42,664 bases of DNA from Bacteroidota bacterium (GTDB lineage Bacteria > Bacteroidota > Bacteroidia > Bacteroidales > VadinHA17), in assembly GCA_022561875.1 (NCBI GenBank), contig JADFQJ010000022.1, positions 1-42,664 of the forward strand, read 5' to 3'. Positions 1-9,214 of this stretch are shown piece after piece (position 1 is the stretch's first letter; every line of letters begins with the position of its first letter). Both the position numbers and the translations under genes were made by a program. Below the pieces are notes generated by a model. It made no database searches. It had not been told where the DNA came from and saw only the letters and a list, made by a program, of their open reading frames with translations.

Positions 1-1
1 G

Positions 2-328
2 CGTGCGGTCTATGAGGTTGCCAATCTGCCGCAGGCAATTGAAAAGCTTACTCAGACAACGCTGCGAAATATTGTTGGAGGAATGGATCTTGATGAAACA
101 TTAAGTTCACGAGATCTGGTCAACGAAAAACTCCGTCTTATTCTTGACGACGCAACCGATAAGTGGGGCGTGAAGGTGAATAGGGTTGAGTTGCAAGAAG
201 TTAATCCACCACCAGATATTCGTGTGGCGATGGAAAAACAGATGCGTGCCGAGCGTGACCGACGTGCACTTATTTTGGAAGCCGAAGGTACAAAGCGTGC
301 TGCCATTCTAACTGCCGGTTTCATATAA
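2..328 (+). pseudogene. SPFH/band-7 (stomatin-like) protein fragment, cut at both ends
   Basis: The open frame from the left edge encodes about 105 residues typical of the end of the SPFH domain and the start of the following coiled coil of stomatin/QmcA-type membrane proteins: the pattern VANLPQAIEKLTQTTLRN, then DKWGVKVNRVELQ, then MEKQMRAERDRRALILEAEG. The N-terminal membrane anchor lies outside the window. The homologous reading stops near base 316, inside the repeated AAIL-A-EG coiled coil, and the remaining codons to the TAA at 326 are antisense to transketolase. This family normally continues for another 50-100 residues. The break is most simply an assembly chimera, though a real rearrangement is possible. 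Confident in the family, not in the integrity. Confidence 0.75.
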
Positions 329-1644
329 TCGGAAAAGACAAAGAAAGTGCCGCCGACAGGGATTACACCACCATGAGCAGCCATCCCGTTCATCACTGCT
401 GCCATGGTAAGTTCCGAAACACCTGCTTGCATGAATGAACCTGAGAAATCACCTTTAACAAAAGGTTTGGTTTTTTTCAGAAACCCGTCGGTCTTATCCG
501 AATTTGACAGATCGGCAGAAGAAACCACCAGGTTTTCGATTTTATCTGCAAGGTATGCCAGTACTGTACCTGAAGCTGCCCGTGATGCAATATCTTCTTT
601 CTGTTCGATTTGCGAAAAATCGATCTCAGGAAGTTCCATACTGAGAAACTTCTGAAGTTTTTCCGATAGTCCGGGGTTATTCTTTTCCCATTCCACCTGT
701 TTTGCTTTCCTGGTTTTGGCCTGTTCCCGCTTTTTTCGAAGAACCTCATGGTAATGTTTTTTCACATCGGGAAATATAAGGAAAGGATCATCAGGATCAC
801 TCCCTAAATTTGTTATAGTTTTTGAGAATGAAGCTCCTGCTTTGCTGATGGGCATTCCATGTGTGGAAGATTGCTTTTCCCAATTCTCACCCTCTTCGGT
901 TACACAACCTTTACCCATAATAGTTTTTCCGATTATCAGGAATGGTTTCCCTTTTTCTTCAAAGGCTTCTTTCAGGGCAAGACGTATCTCATCAGCATTA
1001 TGACCGTCGATGGTTTTTACCCGCCAGCCCCATGCCTGGTATTTTTTTTCAGTGTCTTCAGCTGTCACTGCACTGGTATTTGTTGAAAGCTGGATATCGT
1101 TTGAGTCATAGAACATAACCAGGTTGCTGAGTCCGAGGAATCCTGCCAGCCGTCCGGTACCCTGTGATATCTCTTCCTGCACACCACCATCTGAGATGAA
1201 TGTATAGATATTGTGAGACATCCAGTCGCCGAACCGTGCAGCAAGGAACCGTTCTGTTATGGCAGCGCCAACCGCCATTGCATGACCCTGTCCGAGAGGT
1301 CCGGATGTGTTCTCAATACCACGGTTGATATTTCGTTCAGGGTGTCCGGGGGTGGTACTTCTCCATTGCCGGAAGTTTTGAATGTCGTCCACACTAAATA
1401 TCTCAAGTAAAGTAAGTACAGAATAGAGCATTGGTGACATATGGCCGGGGTCTAAAAAAAACCGGTCGCGGTGGGGCCATGCCAAATCATCCGGATCGAA
1501 GTTGAGGAATTCGCTATAGAGGATATTGATAAAATCAGCGCCTCCCATAGCGCCACCGGGATGGCCTGAGTTGGCTTTTTCCACCATGGCGGCTGATAAT
1601 GCCCTGATATTGTCTGAGGCACGGTTAACGATTGAATTGTTCAT
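298..1644 (-). CDS. tkt: transketolase, 3'-truncated
   Basis: Thiamine-diphosphate enzyme that moves two-carbon ketol units between pentose phosphates, sedoheptulose-7-P and erythrose-4-P. Visible are the N-terminal SGHPGG (residues 26-31), the TPP/metal-binding stretch SDGGVQEE (151-158) followed by FYDSNDIQLS, and the second-domain catalytic Glu in AGVSELTM. The protein matches the family for about 449 residues to MKPAVRMAA and then becomes nonsense (antisense of the SPFH fragment) to a chance stop at 52. Full-length enzymes are about 660-680 residues, so the end of the pyrimidine-binding domain and the whole C-terminal domain are missing. It is the last gene of the minus-strand sugar cluster, 131 bp after gnd. 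Confidence 0.9.
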
Positions 1645-1775
1645 AGAAGCTTTGATAGTTTGAAATTTAAATTTTTCAAAAATAATCGAATTTTCGGGAA
1701 AGATGAAATTAATTTGTGATAGATAATAATTGATTTATTTGTTCCACAGCGAACCTGATCTTCGTTTTACTGTTT

Positions 1776-3230
1776 TCAGACATTATAAGTGCTGGAAGCT
1801 GTTTTTCCACCTCTGCCGGTCCAGTCGGTATGAAAAAACTCACCACGGGGACGATCGATCCTTTCGTAGGTATGTGCACCGAAATAATCACGTTGAGCTT
1901 GTAATAAGTTGGCAGGGAGCCTTTCTGAGCGATAACCGTCATAATAACAAAGGGCAGTGGTAAATGCTGGTACAGGAATTCCATTCATCAAAGCTGTCGC
2001 CACAACTTTTCTCCAGCTTTCCTGTGCTGCCTCTATTTTATCTTTGAAATATGAATCCAGTAACAAGTTGTTCAATTCCGGATTTTTGTCGAATGCTTCC
2101 TTGATCTTTCCAAGGAAAACAGACCGGATAATGCAGCCACCCCTCCACATCAGGGCTATCCCTCCATTATTCAGGTTCCAGCCATATTCTTTTGCAGCTT
2201 CTCTCATCAAAACATATCCTTGTGCATAGGAAACAATCTTTGAAGCAAACAATGCTTTGCGAATATCTTCAATAAATGCTTTTTTGTCTCCCGTAAACTT
2301 TTTGAGCGGTCCGTTTAATATTTTTGATGCACCAACTCTTTCCTCTTTTTGTGCAGAAAGGCATCTTGCAAAAACAGCTTCTCCGATTAAGGTAAGCGGA
2401 ACTCCTAAATCAAGGGCTGCAATGCCTGTCCATTTGCCTGTACCTTTCTGTCCGGCAGTATCCAGTATCTTCTCTACCAGGGGTTCGCCATCTTCATCAT
2501 TAAAAGCCAGTATATCCCGTGTGATCTCTATAAGATAACTATCCAGGTCGCCTTTATTCCATTCTTTAAACACGTTATGCATTTCAATGGGTGTCATACC
2601 CAATAGTTCTTTCATGATGTGGTAGGCTTCACAGATCAGTTGCATATCACCATATTCAATGCCGTTATGCACCATTTTTACAAAATGACCGGCGCCGTTT
2701 TCGCCAACCCAGTCGCAACAGGGTGTTCCATCCTCAACTTTGGCGCTTATTGCCTGAAATATCTCTTTCAATTGTGGCCATGCACCGGGCGATCCGCCTG
2801 GCATAATTGAGGGTCCTTTCAGCGCGCCTTCCTCACCACCTGAAACACCGGTGCCAATATAGAGCAGTCCTTTGCTTTCAACATAATTTGTACGCCGTAT
2901 GGTATCTTGAAAATTTGAATTTCCGCCATCTATAATGATATCTCCCTTTTCCAGGTATGGGATCAGTTGGTTTATGAAATCGTCAACCGGCTGACCGGCT
3001 TTCACCAGTAACATAACCTTCCTGGGACGTTCCAAAGATTGCACCAGTTCCTTAATTGATTGAGTACCGATAAAATCCTTTCCTTTACCTCTGCCATTTA
3101 TGAAACGATCCACTTTTTCGATAGTCCTGTTATACACAGCAACAGTGAATCCTTTGCTTTCCATGTTGAGGATCAGGTTTTCACCCATAACTGCCAATCC
3201 GATAAGCCCGATATTTGCTTTTTTTTCCAT
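1776..3230 (-). CDS. gnd: 6-phosphogluconate dehydrogenase, decarboxylating
   Basis: Oxidises 6-phosphogluconate to ribulose-5-phosphate and CO2 with NADP+ in the oxidative pentose phosphate pathway. The 484-residue length is that of the family. It shows the N-terminal Rossmann fold ([12 protein letters not shown]), the substrate-binding loop [11 protein letters not shown] with PSIMPGG, the catalytic Lys/Glu segment [13 protein letters not shown], the core GTGKWT, and the C-terminal tail with HTDWTGRGG. The ATG lies 4 bp after the pdxB stop, so the two are surely co-transcribed. No gluconokinase or glucose-6-P dehydrogenase is in the window, so the source of 6-phosphogluconate is not shown. 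Confidence 0.96.
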   Translation of the reverse strand: MEKKANIGLIGLAVMGENLILNMESKGFTVAVYNRTIEKVDRFINGRGKGKDFIGTQSIKELVQSLERPRKVMLLVKAGQPVDDFINQLIPYLEKGDIIIDGGNSNFQDTIRRTNYVESKGLLYIGTGVSGGEEGALKGPSIMPGGSPGAWPQLKEIFQAISAKVEDGTPCCDWVGENGAGHFVKMVHNGIEYGDMQLICEAYHIMKELLGMTPIEMHNVFKEWNKGDLDSYLIEITRDILAFNDEDGEPLVEKILDTAGQKGTGKWTGIAALDLGVPLTLIGEAVFARCLSAQKEERVGASKILNGPLKKFTGDKKAFIEDIRKALFASKIVSYAQGYVLMREAAKEYGWNLNNGGIALMWRGGCIIRSVFLGKIKEAFDKNPELNNLLLDSYFKDKIEAAQESWRKVVATALMNGIPVPAFTTALCYYDGYRSERLPANLLQAQRDYFGAHTYERIDRPRGEFFHTDWTGRGGKTASSTYNV

Positions 3231-3234
3231 TTAA

Positions 3235-4365
3235 TTATTGATTTTTTATTTGAAATCCAAGTTGTTCTATTTTTTCTATTAGTGATGAGGGTACGTTATC
3301 CGGAACTACATTGTATGCATGAAATTCTCTTCTTACAGGATAATTTTCCCGGAGATTTTCAAAATCCTGTGGATCTTTTCGTAATGCAAGATCATCCCGT
3401 TCGATAGGGTAGGTATGATGAATCAGTTTGTACCAGATCGTTTCCGGTGTATCCACGTTTCCGTCCAGGTAGATTTCCGGTTGAACCGGTGCCGGTAGTG
3501 AGTCAGGATACCAGTTTTCCAGTGGCAATTTGAAGTAATACCCCAAAGCTTTTACTGACATTGAGGTGCCATTAGCTTTTCCCTCTTGTGAATATCCCGC
3601 GATATGAGGTGTGCCGATATCAGCCATTTGCAGCAACTCCCTGTCAATTTCCGGTTCATTTTCCCATACATCCAGTGTGGCACCTTTCAAACGTCCTTGC
3701 TTCAATGCGTATTTCAAAACCGGTTCATCAACAACACTTCCCCGTGAAGTATTAATAAGTATGCAATCATGTTTCAGACAATGCAGAAACTGATTATTTA
3801 CCATATGATACGTTTTATCGGGATCAGAAAAAGTAAGAGGAACATGGAGAGTTACAATATCTGCCTGGTGGATAAGATCATAAAGCTCAGTAAATATACC
3901 GGATCTTTCCCGGCGTTCCCTGGGTGGATCGTTAAGAAGAACCCTCATGCCCAATATATTACCGAGGTTAACCACTTTCGAACCCACATTTCCAACACCT
4001 ATTACACCCAGTGTCAGATCTGCAGCGCTGAGTTTATGTTTTCTGAATACATGGACAAGAATGGCAGCAATATATTGTTGTACTGACGAAGAGTTACAGC
4101 CCGGTGCATTTGTCCAGCCAATTCCCTGCTTTTTACAGTATTTATCATCAATATGATCATGACCAATGGTTGCTGAAGCAATAAACTTAACACTTGATCC
4201 TTCAAGTAGTTTTTTATCACATATGGTACGTGTACGGGTAATAAGTGCATCAGCGTTCCTGACAATACCGGGTGATATCTTCTTTCCCGGAAGGTACACA
4301 ACATCGGCGTAAGGTTCCAGAGCTCCCTTCAGGAACGGGATTTTTTCGTCTGCAACTATTTTCAT
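3235..4365 (-). CDS. pdxB: erythronate-4-phosphate dehydrogenase
   Basis: Second step of the DXP-dependent pyridoxal-5'-phosphate pathway: 4-phospho-D-erythronate to 2-oxo-3-hydroxy-4-phosphobutanoate. It is a D-2-hydroxyacid dehydrogenase with the nucleotide-binding GVIGVGNVGS, the catalytic Arg in NTSRGSVVDE, Glu in DVWENEPE and His in TPHIAGYSQEG. What separates it from SerA or other relatives is the C-terminal dimerisation tail, with an FENLRENYPVRREF stretch close to that of E. coli PdxB; 376 residues is the PdxB size. It sits 8 bp after the LarA-like gene and 4 bp before gnd. Placement next to gnd and tkt fits its need for erythrose-4-phosphate. Confidence 0.92.
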   Translation of the reverse strand: MKIVADEKIPFLKGALEPYADVVYLPGKKISPGIVRNADALITRTRTICDKKLLEGSSVKFIASATIGHDHIDDKYCKKQGIGWTNAPGCNSSSVQQYIAAILVHVFRKHKLSAADLTLGVIGVGNVGSKVVNLGNILGMRVLLNDPPRERRERSGIFTELYDLIHQADIVTLHVPLTFSDPDKTYHMVNNQFLHCLKHDCILINTSRGSVVDEPVLKYALKQGRLKGATLDVWENEPEIDRELLQMADIGTPHIAGYSQEGKANGTSMSVKALGYYFKLPLENWYPDSLPAPVQPEIYLDGNVDTPETIWYKLIHHTYPIERDDLALRKDPQDFENLRENYPVRREFHAYNVVPDNVPSSLIEKIEQLGFQIKNQ

Positions 4366-4373
4366 TTTTCAGT

Positions 4374-5645
4374 TTATTTGAATCGTTTTTTCTCACTCCA
4401 GAGTCCCAGTGCAGGGTTTGGTATATAGTAGATTTGTTCACCGTTAGTTTCGTTAATACCCATCTGCAATTTCTCCGGTGGATATTTTTCAAGCATTTCA
4501 TTCAGATCGCCGAACGAAAAATTTGCCTGCTCGATTTCCTTACGGCTTAAACCTCCCGGACAATATGTGATCTTAAACCTGTCCTCAGATGAGCCGTGTA
4601 TTAAATGGGCAGCAGCGCTAAGATTATTGTTCAGATCTTTGTTTTCTTGCACCATGTCAAGTGTGTATTTTGTCCCACGGTAACCATATTTTCGTATAAG
4701 ACGGTCAATCTCAGGGTCTTCTCCAAAGGTATTAACTCCCGGGGCAAGGATTATCAGTTCGCTATTATCAGCCAGGACCATACGTGTCCGGTAAATAGCT
4801 TTATTACCAAGCCATGTACTTTTAAACTCTGATGGGTCGAGATAAACCACTGCTTTTTTAAGAGGTTTGTCCAGAAGGGTAATGTTCTCCTTCAGGGAAA
4901 GACCGGCTGCTTCATAAAAGCACTCCTTATCATCACCGATAAATAATCCCCTGATTCCCTGGTTTCCCTGCTCATCATTACCGATTACAGTGAGGACATA
5001 TAATATTTTTGGCAGCAGATGGGAGAAGGACCTGTCTGCCTTGTTCAGCAAAGCCCTTACGGGATTATCAGCCCTTCCCATGATGGTTTCCATATCACAA
5101 ACCGCACCCAGGAAATGACTTTTATTGATACCTTTTTGTCCTCCTGTGCCTATAAAGATATTTTTATTAAAGTTTGCCATACCTGCCACTTCGTGCGGCA
5201 CAACCTGTCCGATACTGATGATCAGGTCATGACCACCATCTCTGAGCAGACGGTTTACCTGTGCTTCCCAGGGGTAGTTAACTTTTCCATCAGAAATATC
5301 ATCCAGAAACTCTCCGGGTACTGAACCCAGGGTGACTACATCTTTGCGCCAGTCGTGCACCCGGAACAGATCATATGGAATATCTCCGAACATGAACCGG
5401 ATCTCTTGTTTGTTCATTGGTGCATGTGTTCCCAGGGCAGGGAGAATATCTGCCAGGTTGTTACCATAGAATTCATATATCATTTGGGTGATCTCACCTG
5501 CACGGGAGTGTATGCGGGTATGGTCCGGAGGGATGGCAACCACTTTTTTTTGTGGTCCCAGATTATACAGGGCCTCATATAGTAAGCCACGAAGATCTTT
5601 TAATCCCAGATTTTTTTTATCAGATGCTTGCTTCAAAAAGAACAT
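4374..5645 (-). CDS. LarA-type nickel-pincer racemase/epimerase (DUF2088 family)
   Basis: A 423-residue member of the lactate-racemase family, which interconverts 2-hydroxyacid epimers by hydride transfer on the nickel-pincer nucleotide (NPN) cofactor. The active-site residues known from LarA are all here: DHTR (41-44), His74 in GTH, His151, Lys161 (NPN attachment) and His177 (nickel ligand). The 151-161-177 spacing equals that of LarA 174-184-200. The family includes enzymes for substrates other than lactate. Its operon partners (gnd, pdxB, tkt, sugar oxidoreductase) make a sugar acid more likely than lactate; that is inference. The cofactor-making larB, larC and larE are not in the window. 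Confidence 0.85.
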   Translation of the reverse strand: MFFLKQASDKKNLGLKDLRGLLYEALYNLGPQKKVVAIPPDHTRIHSRAGEITQMIYEFYGNNLADILPALGTHAPMNKQEIRFMFGDIPYDLFRVHDWRKDVVTLGSVPGEFLDDISDGKVNYPWEAQVNRLLRDGGHDLIISIGQVVPHEVAGMANFNKNIFIGTGGQKGINKSHFLGAVCDMETIMGRADNPVRALLNKADRSFSHLLPKILYVLTVIGNDEQGNQGIRGLFIGDDKECFYEAAGLSLKENITLLDKPLKKAVVYLDPSEFKSTWLGNKAIYRTRMVLADNSELIILAPGVNTFGEDPEIDRLIRKYGYRGTKYTLDMVQENKDLNNNLSAAAHLIHGSSEDRFKITYCPGGLSRKEIEQANFSFGDLNEMLEKYPPEKLQMGINETNGEQIYYIPNPALGLWSEKKRFK

Positions 5646-5809
5646 ATTATTATGTATTGGAATTTAATATCGTTAAGCTCATAAGCTTGGTTTAATATTG
5701 TTCAGTGATTAATAAGTATTAGCCTTTGTTTTAGCCTTTGCGAATAACCCAAATTAGTATAAAATACCAATTAAATATAGCTTTTTAATTAATTTGCAGA
5801 GCTGTGTTC

Positions 5810-6697
5810 TTATATAGTTTTCCATAACGGATATTCCGGCAGCCCTTTATTAAAATCGTCAAGTAGCCGGTTCTCGTAATCCCCTGCGTATTTACCTTTA
5901 AGAAACCGGTCCAGCCCTTCATTTTGTAATCTTTTCCATGATTCCTCTTCTTTCCCTGGGATAACCGGGTAAAAAAGCACATCATTCTGCCTGGCTGCTT
6001 TCAGATCACCGGGGGCATCACCTATCATAAGTATTTTATCTTTTGGATATTTATCTGCTGCGGCTAAAGCCAGGTGTTCGGATTTTGTTCCCTGTTCCTG
6101 TCCGGCAATTGCCCTTACATATTTTGCAATATCATATTCTTCCCATTCTCTTTCCAGTGCTTCTCCCGGGGTTTGTGAAACCACAATACTGTCGGCATAT
6201 TCACTGATCTCACGGAGTATTTCCGGAACCGGGGGGAAGGGTGGGAGGTCCTTGAGCCATTGACCGATCTCTTTGTTTATTGTTTGTGACCAATCCAATA
6301 CAAGGTCAATTACCGGATCCCGGACTTTTTCTGCATATGCTTCAAGTGCCGGATTACCCAGTTTGCTTTCCTGCCGGGTCCATTCCTTCAGGGGCGAGAG
6401 GTCGGGAACCCGAAAACCACGGTCCTGCACTTCCGTTCGTTCCCTGAGAAGATCAAAAGCATGCAGCAGGGCTAGGAAACGGTTTACTCCTCGCGTTTGT
6501 GAATAGAGGTTGGTAAATTCCCATGTTTCTCTTGCTATCCTGGCAATAGGGAAAAGTCCGAAAAACCGGATCACATTTGGACAAAAAAACTCTTTCTGTT
6601 TTGGCTCCATCGAGTCGAATACACAGCCATCGGAATCGATGCCGATGAAGAATTTTTTTATCGGCTGCAAGTCTTTAAGTTCTTTTTGAAAATTCAT
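5810..6697 (-). CDS. HAD-superfamily hydrolase
   Basis: A 295-residue soluble protein with the four HAD motifs: nucleophile and acid Asp21/Asp23 in IDSDGCVFD, motif II Ser in VVSQTP, a motif III Lys in GTKSEHL, and motif IV GDAPGD. A long helical cap lies between motifs I and II, as in phosphoglycolate-phosphatase-like enzymes. The likely role is phosphatase on a small phosphorylated metabolite; the substrate cannot be read from sequence. It lies 99 bp after the phosphofructokinase gene, in the same direction, and may remove phosphate from a sugar-phosphate of the same pathway. No signal peptide. Confidence 0.8.
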   Translation of the reverse strand: MNFQKELKDLQPIKKFFIGIDSDGCVFDSMEPKQKEFFCPNVIRFFGLFPIARIARETWEFTNLYSQTRGVNRFLALLHAFDLLRERTEVQDRGFRVPDLSPLKEWTRQESKLGNPALEAYAEKVRDPVIDLVLDWSQTINKEIGQWLKDLPPFPPVPEILREISEYADSIVVSQTPGEALEREWEEYDIAKYVRAIAGQEQGTKSEHLALAAADKYPKDKILMIGDAPGDLKAARQNDVLFYPVIPGKEEESWKRLQNEGLDRFLKGKYAGDYENRLLDDFNKGLPEYPLWKTI

Positions 6698-6726
6698 TTG
6701 ATAAGATTATTATCTGGATTATAAAT

Positions 6727-6782
6727 GTTACGTGTTACGTGTTTCGGAGCATATTTCACTGTGGTTACGGGTTGCGTGTACC
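6727..6782. repeat. word-repeat island with short core copy
   Basis: TTACGTGTTACGTGTTTC, then the core GGAGCATATTTCACTGTGGT (6746-6765, inverse of 11383-11402), then TACGGGTTGCGTG. Compared to 11383 it lacks the hairpin segment. Confidence 0.65.
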
Positions 6783-6796
6783 TTTCAACTTTCAGG

Positions 6797-8080
6797 CTAT
6801 TCATAAGCTTCAGGTTTATATTCTTTCAATTTTTTGTCAGCAAATACCGGCTTAAATCTTGCAAACCGCTGTAATCCGTTTTCCATTGGCACTTCGGGCC
6901 ACTTATCGCCGGTAAGGGGACGTACATAGCGGATAAATTCATCGGTTACATCAATTCTGTCGGAAGTGATCCATTTTTCCGGAAAAGTACGTTCAGAGAG
7001 CGCAACTTTATCAAGTGGCACCTTATCATACCTGACTGAATACTCTTTGCCAGGGTTTCGGAGGATAGTGGCCATCCAGCCGTTACCTTCATCTATCGCT
7101 ATTTCCACAGCTTTTTGCCCCACCAGGTAAGCTTCATCAAGATCAACAGTCGATGCATATATAGCTGTGGAGCGCTGATCGGTTCCCATGACCTGGCCGC
7201 GTGCTGAACCTCTTGCCTTTAGACCTTTTTCATTCAGCCTGTTTATTACATTCTGGTAAACAGAAACTTTACCGGAGCCAAAGGAGGTATGTCCGAAAGA
7301 ATCCTTAACTTCTCCGTTATCACCAATATCGAATCCTTCGCTCACAACAACAATGCAGTGTTTATCGGTTTTCAACCGGTCGTTGATCCTGTCGGTCATT
7401 TCTTCCAGGGTGATTTTTGATTCTGCAAGGTAGATCTGCAATGGGAATTTACGATCAGGATCGGCCAGGCGGGCAGCAGCAGGGATGAAACCGATCTTCC
7501 TGCCCATGGCCTGGATCACCAATACCGGATCGGCAGGTGAAGATCCCCGGTTTTCTTCCATAGCATTCTGGATAATGTGTGACCAGTAACGTGCAACACT
7601 GCCATAACCCGGGGTATGATCGATCAACCGGAATTCCTGATCACCCATATCATTATCAATGGTTTTCGGGACACCGGTGGCAATTATTTCCAATCCTTCT
7701 GTTTTGCATATCTCGCTGACTTTGAATACAGTATGCTGACTGTCATTTCCACCGATATAAAAAAAGTATCCAATATTATGAGCACGGAATACTTCAACGA
7801 TCCTGGAAAAATCATTTGTCTGGTGGTACTTTAATTTGTAGCGGCAGGTGCCGATACTCCCTGCGGATGGTGTGTTTTTTAACAGAGTGATTTCTTTCGG
7901 ATCCTGTGAGGTCAGAACCAGCAATTCTTCCTTCAGAACACCTTCTATTCCGTGCCATCCGGCGTAGATATTTCCAAAAGCTTCAGGGTATTCCCGGCAG
8001 GTTTCAATAATTCCTCTCAGTGAGTTATTGATTACAGGTGAGGGTCCGCCTGACTGTGCAACTATAACGTTTCTAATCAT
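6797..8080 (-). CDS. pfp: pyrophosphate-type 6-phosphofructokinase
   Basis: Phosphorylates fructose-6-phosphate to the 1,6-bisphosphate, probably using pyrophosphate. The fold is shown by AQSGGPSPVINN at the N-terminus, the GGNDS loop, the catalytic PKTIDND and QAMGRKIGF. Asp at the second position of the loop (where ATP enzymes have Gly, GGDGS) and Lys in PKTIDND (Gly in the ATP form) are the accepted marks of PPi specificity; the Asn in GGNDS is found in one clade of the PPi-type family. At 427 residues it is longer than bacterial ATP-PFK (about 320). With transketolase nearby it could also act on sedoheptulose-7-phosphate, as proposed for organisms lacking transaldolase; that is inference. 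Confidence 0.88.
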   Translation of the reverse strand: MIRNVIVAQSGGPSPVINNSLRGIIETCREYPEAFGNIYAGWHGIEGVLKEELLVLTSQDPKEITLLKNTPSAGSIGTCRYKLKYHQTNDFSRIVEVFRAHNIGYFFYIGGNDSQHTVFKVSEICKTEGLEIIATGVPKTIDNDMGDQEFRLIDHTPGYGSVARYWSHIIQNAMEENRGSSPADPVLVIQAMGRKIGFIPAAARLADPDRKFPLQIYLAESKITLEEMTDRINDRLKTDKHCIVVVSEGFDIGDNGEVKDSFGHTSFGSGKVSVYQNVINRLNEKGLKARGSARGQVMGTDQRSTAIYASTVDLDEAYLVGQKAVEIAIDEGNGWMATILRNPGKEYSVRYDKVPLDKVALSERTFPEKWITSDRIDVTDEFIRYVRPLTGDKWPEVPMENGLQRFARFKPVFADKKLKEYKPEAYE

Positions 8081-8164
8081 AATAAGATAAAAAGTAAAAT
8101 GTGAAAAGATAAAAGTAAAGATTTAATTGTTAATTGGTTATATGTTAATTTGTTAATTTGCCTG

Positions 8165-8352
8165 CCCCATGAAATGCGATGTAGGAGCATATTTCACTGG
8201 GGTTAATTGGTAATTAGTTTTTACTATTTGTGTTTATATTAGTCTGTTATGAGTTACGATTCAATCGTATCATCGTACAATCGTACAATCGCCCTATCGT
8301 ACAATCGCCCAGTCGCCCCCTCGCCCAGTCGCCCCCTCGCCCAGTCGCCCAT
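8165..8352. repeat. core copy plus CGTACAATCG/CAGTCGCCC tandem repeats
   Basis: Core with one mismatch, GGAGCATATTTCACTGGGGT (8184-8203), preceded by CCCCATGAAAT (8164-8174), which can pair with it. Next come tandem CGTACAATCG and CCCTCGCCCAGTCG units (8268-8352) with a C-rich plus strand. Between the SDR and pfp genes. Confidence 0.65.
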
Positions 8353-8365
8353 TCTCCCTTCTTCG

Positions 8366-9214
8366 TCATACTCCGCCAAATGCACTATACCCACCGTCAA
8401 CAGGAAGTATGATACCGGTGATAAACCCTGACATTTCTGATAACAGGAACAAGGCGGTTCCCTGAATATCTTCAGGGTGTCCGAATTTCCCCATTGGGGT
8501 ATTGGCAATTATCTTTTTACCCCTGGGAGAATAATCCCCGGTTTTTTTATCCATCACAAGGAACCTGTTCTGGTCGGTTAAAAAGAATCCCGGGGCTATA
8601 GCATTAACACGAATCCCGACTTTTGCCAGATGAACCGCAAGCCATTGTGTGAAGTTATTTACAGATGCTTTGGCTGCAGAATAGGCAGGGATCCTGGTGA
8701 GCGGTTTAAAAGAATTCATTGAAGAGATATTGAGGATAACTCCCTGTTTGCGTTTGACCATATCCCTGGCAAACACTTTTACAGGCAGAACAGTACCCAG
8801 AAAATTCAGAGCAAAGACCTTTTCAAAACCTTCCAGGGATAGTCCGAAGAAAGAATTCTCAAGTTCAGAAACGGTTTCATCAGTCAGTTCTTCCAGTTTG
8901 GTTGTTGCTTCCGGGGTATTGCCACCGGCACCGTTGATAAGGAAATCAACCGGTCCAAGCTCTTTTATAACCTGGTTATATGCTTTTTCCAGAGATTCAC
9001 GATCCAGCACATTAGCCTGGATACCTGTGATCTTTGTTCCTGTTTCGGATGAAAGTTTTTCTGCATTATTCATGGCTTTATCTAAATCGATATCCAGGAT
9101 AGCGGTTTTCACACCGGCTGATCCCAGTGCATGAGCTAATGCAGTTCCGATCACCCCGGCACCGCCTGTAATTACACCTACTTTGTTTTTCAGATCATTA
9201 AATAAGTTATTCAT
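8366..9214 (-). CDS. SDR-family sugar-acid oxidoreductase (D-mannonate oxidoreductase-like)
   Basis: A 282-residue classical short-chain dehydrogenase: NAD(P)-binding GGAGVIGTA, the structural NGAGGN, and the catalytic Ser in NISSMNSF, Tyr in PAYSAAK and Lys four residues on. The inserts NGAGGNTPEATT, FTQWLAVHLAKVGIRVNAIAPG and LTDQNRF resemble the SDR-type D-mannonate/fructuronate oxidoreductases (B. subtilis UxuB/YjmF type) rather than gluconate 5-dehydrogenase. The start overlaps the end of the LacI gene by 8 bp, so the regulator and enzyme share a transcript. The exact substrate is uncertain; a keto-hexonate/aldonate pair is the best guess. Confidence 0.8.
   Translation of the reverse strand: MNNLFNDLKNKVGVITGGAGVIGTALAHALGSAGVKTAILDIDLDKAMNNAEKLSSETGTKITGIQANVLDRESLEKAYNQVIKELGPVDFLINGAGGNTPEATTKLEELTDETVSELENSFFGLSLEGFEKVFALNFLGTVLPVKVFARDMVKRKQGVILNISSMNSFKPLTRIPAYSAAKASVNNFTQWLAVHLAKVGIRVNAIAPGFFLTDQNRFLVMDKKTGDYSPRGKKIIANTPMGKFGHPEDIQGTALFLLSEMSGFITGIILPVDGGYSAFGGV

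Noticed and set aside
8268-8352. CRISPR-like array
   Set aside because: Units are only 7-14 bp, contiguous and degenerate, with no unique spacers and no cas genes nearby.
8697-9134. 145-residue Ser-rich ORF antisense to the SDR gene
   Set aside because: Shadow of the SDR coding sequence, which is clearly real on the other strand.
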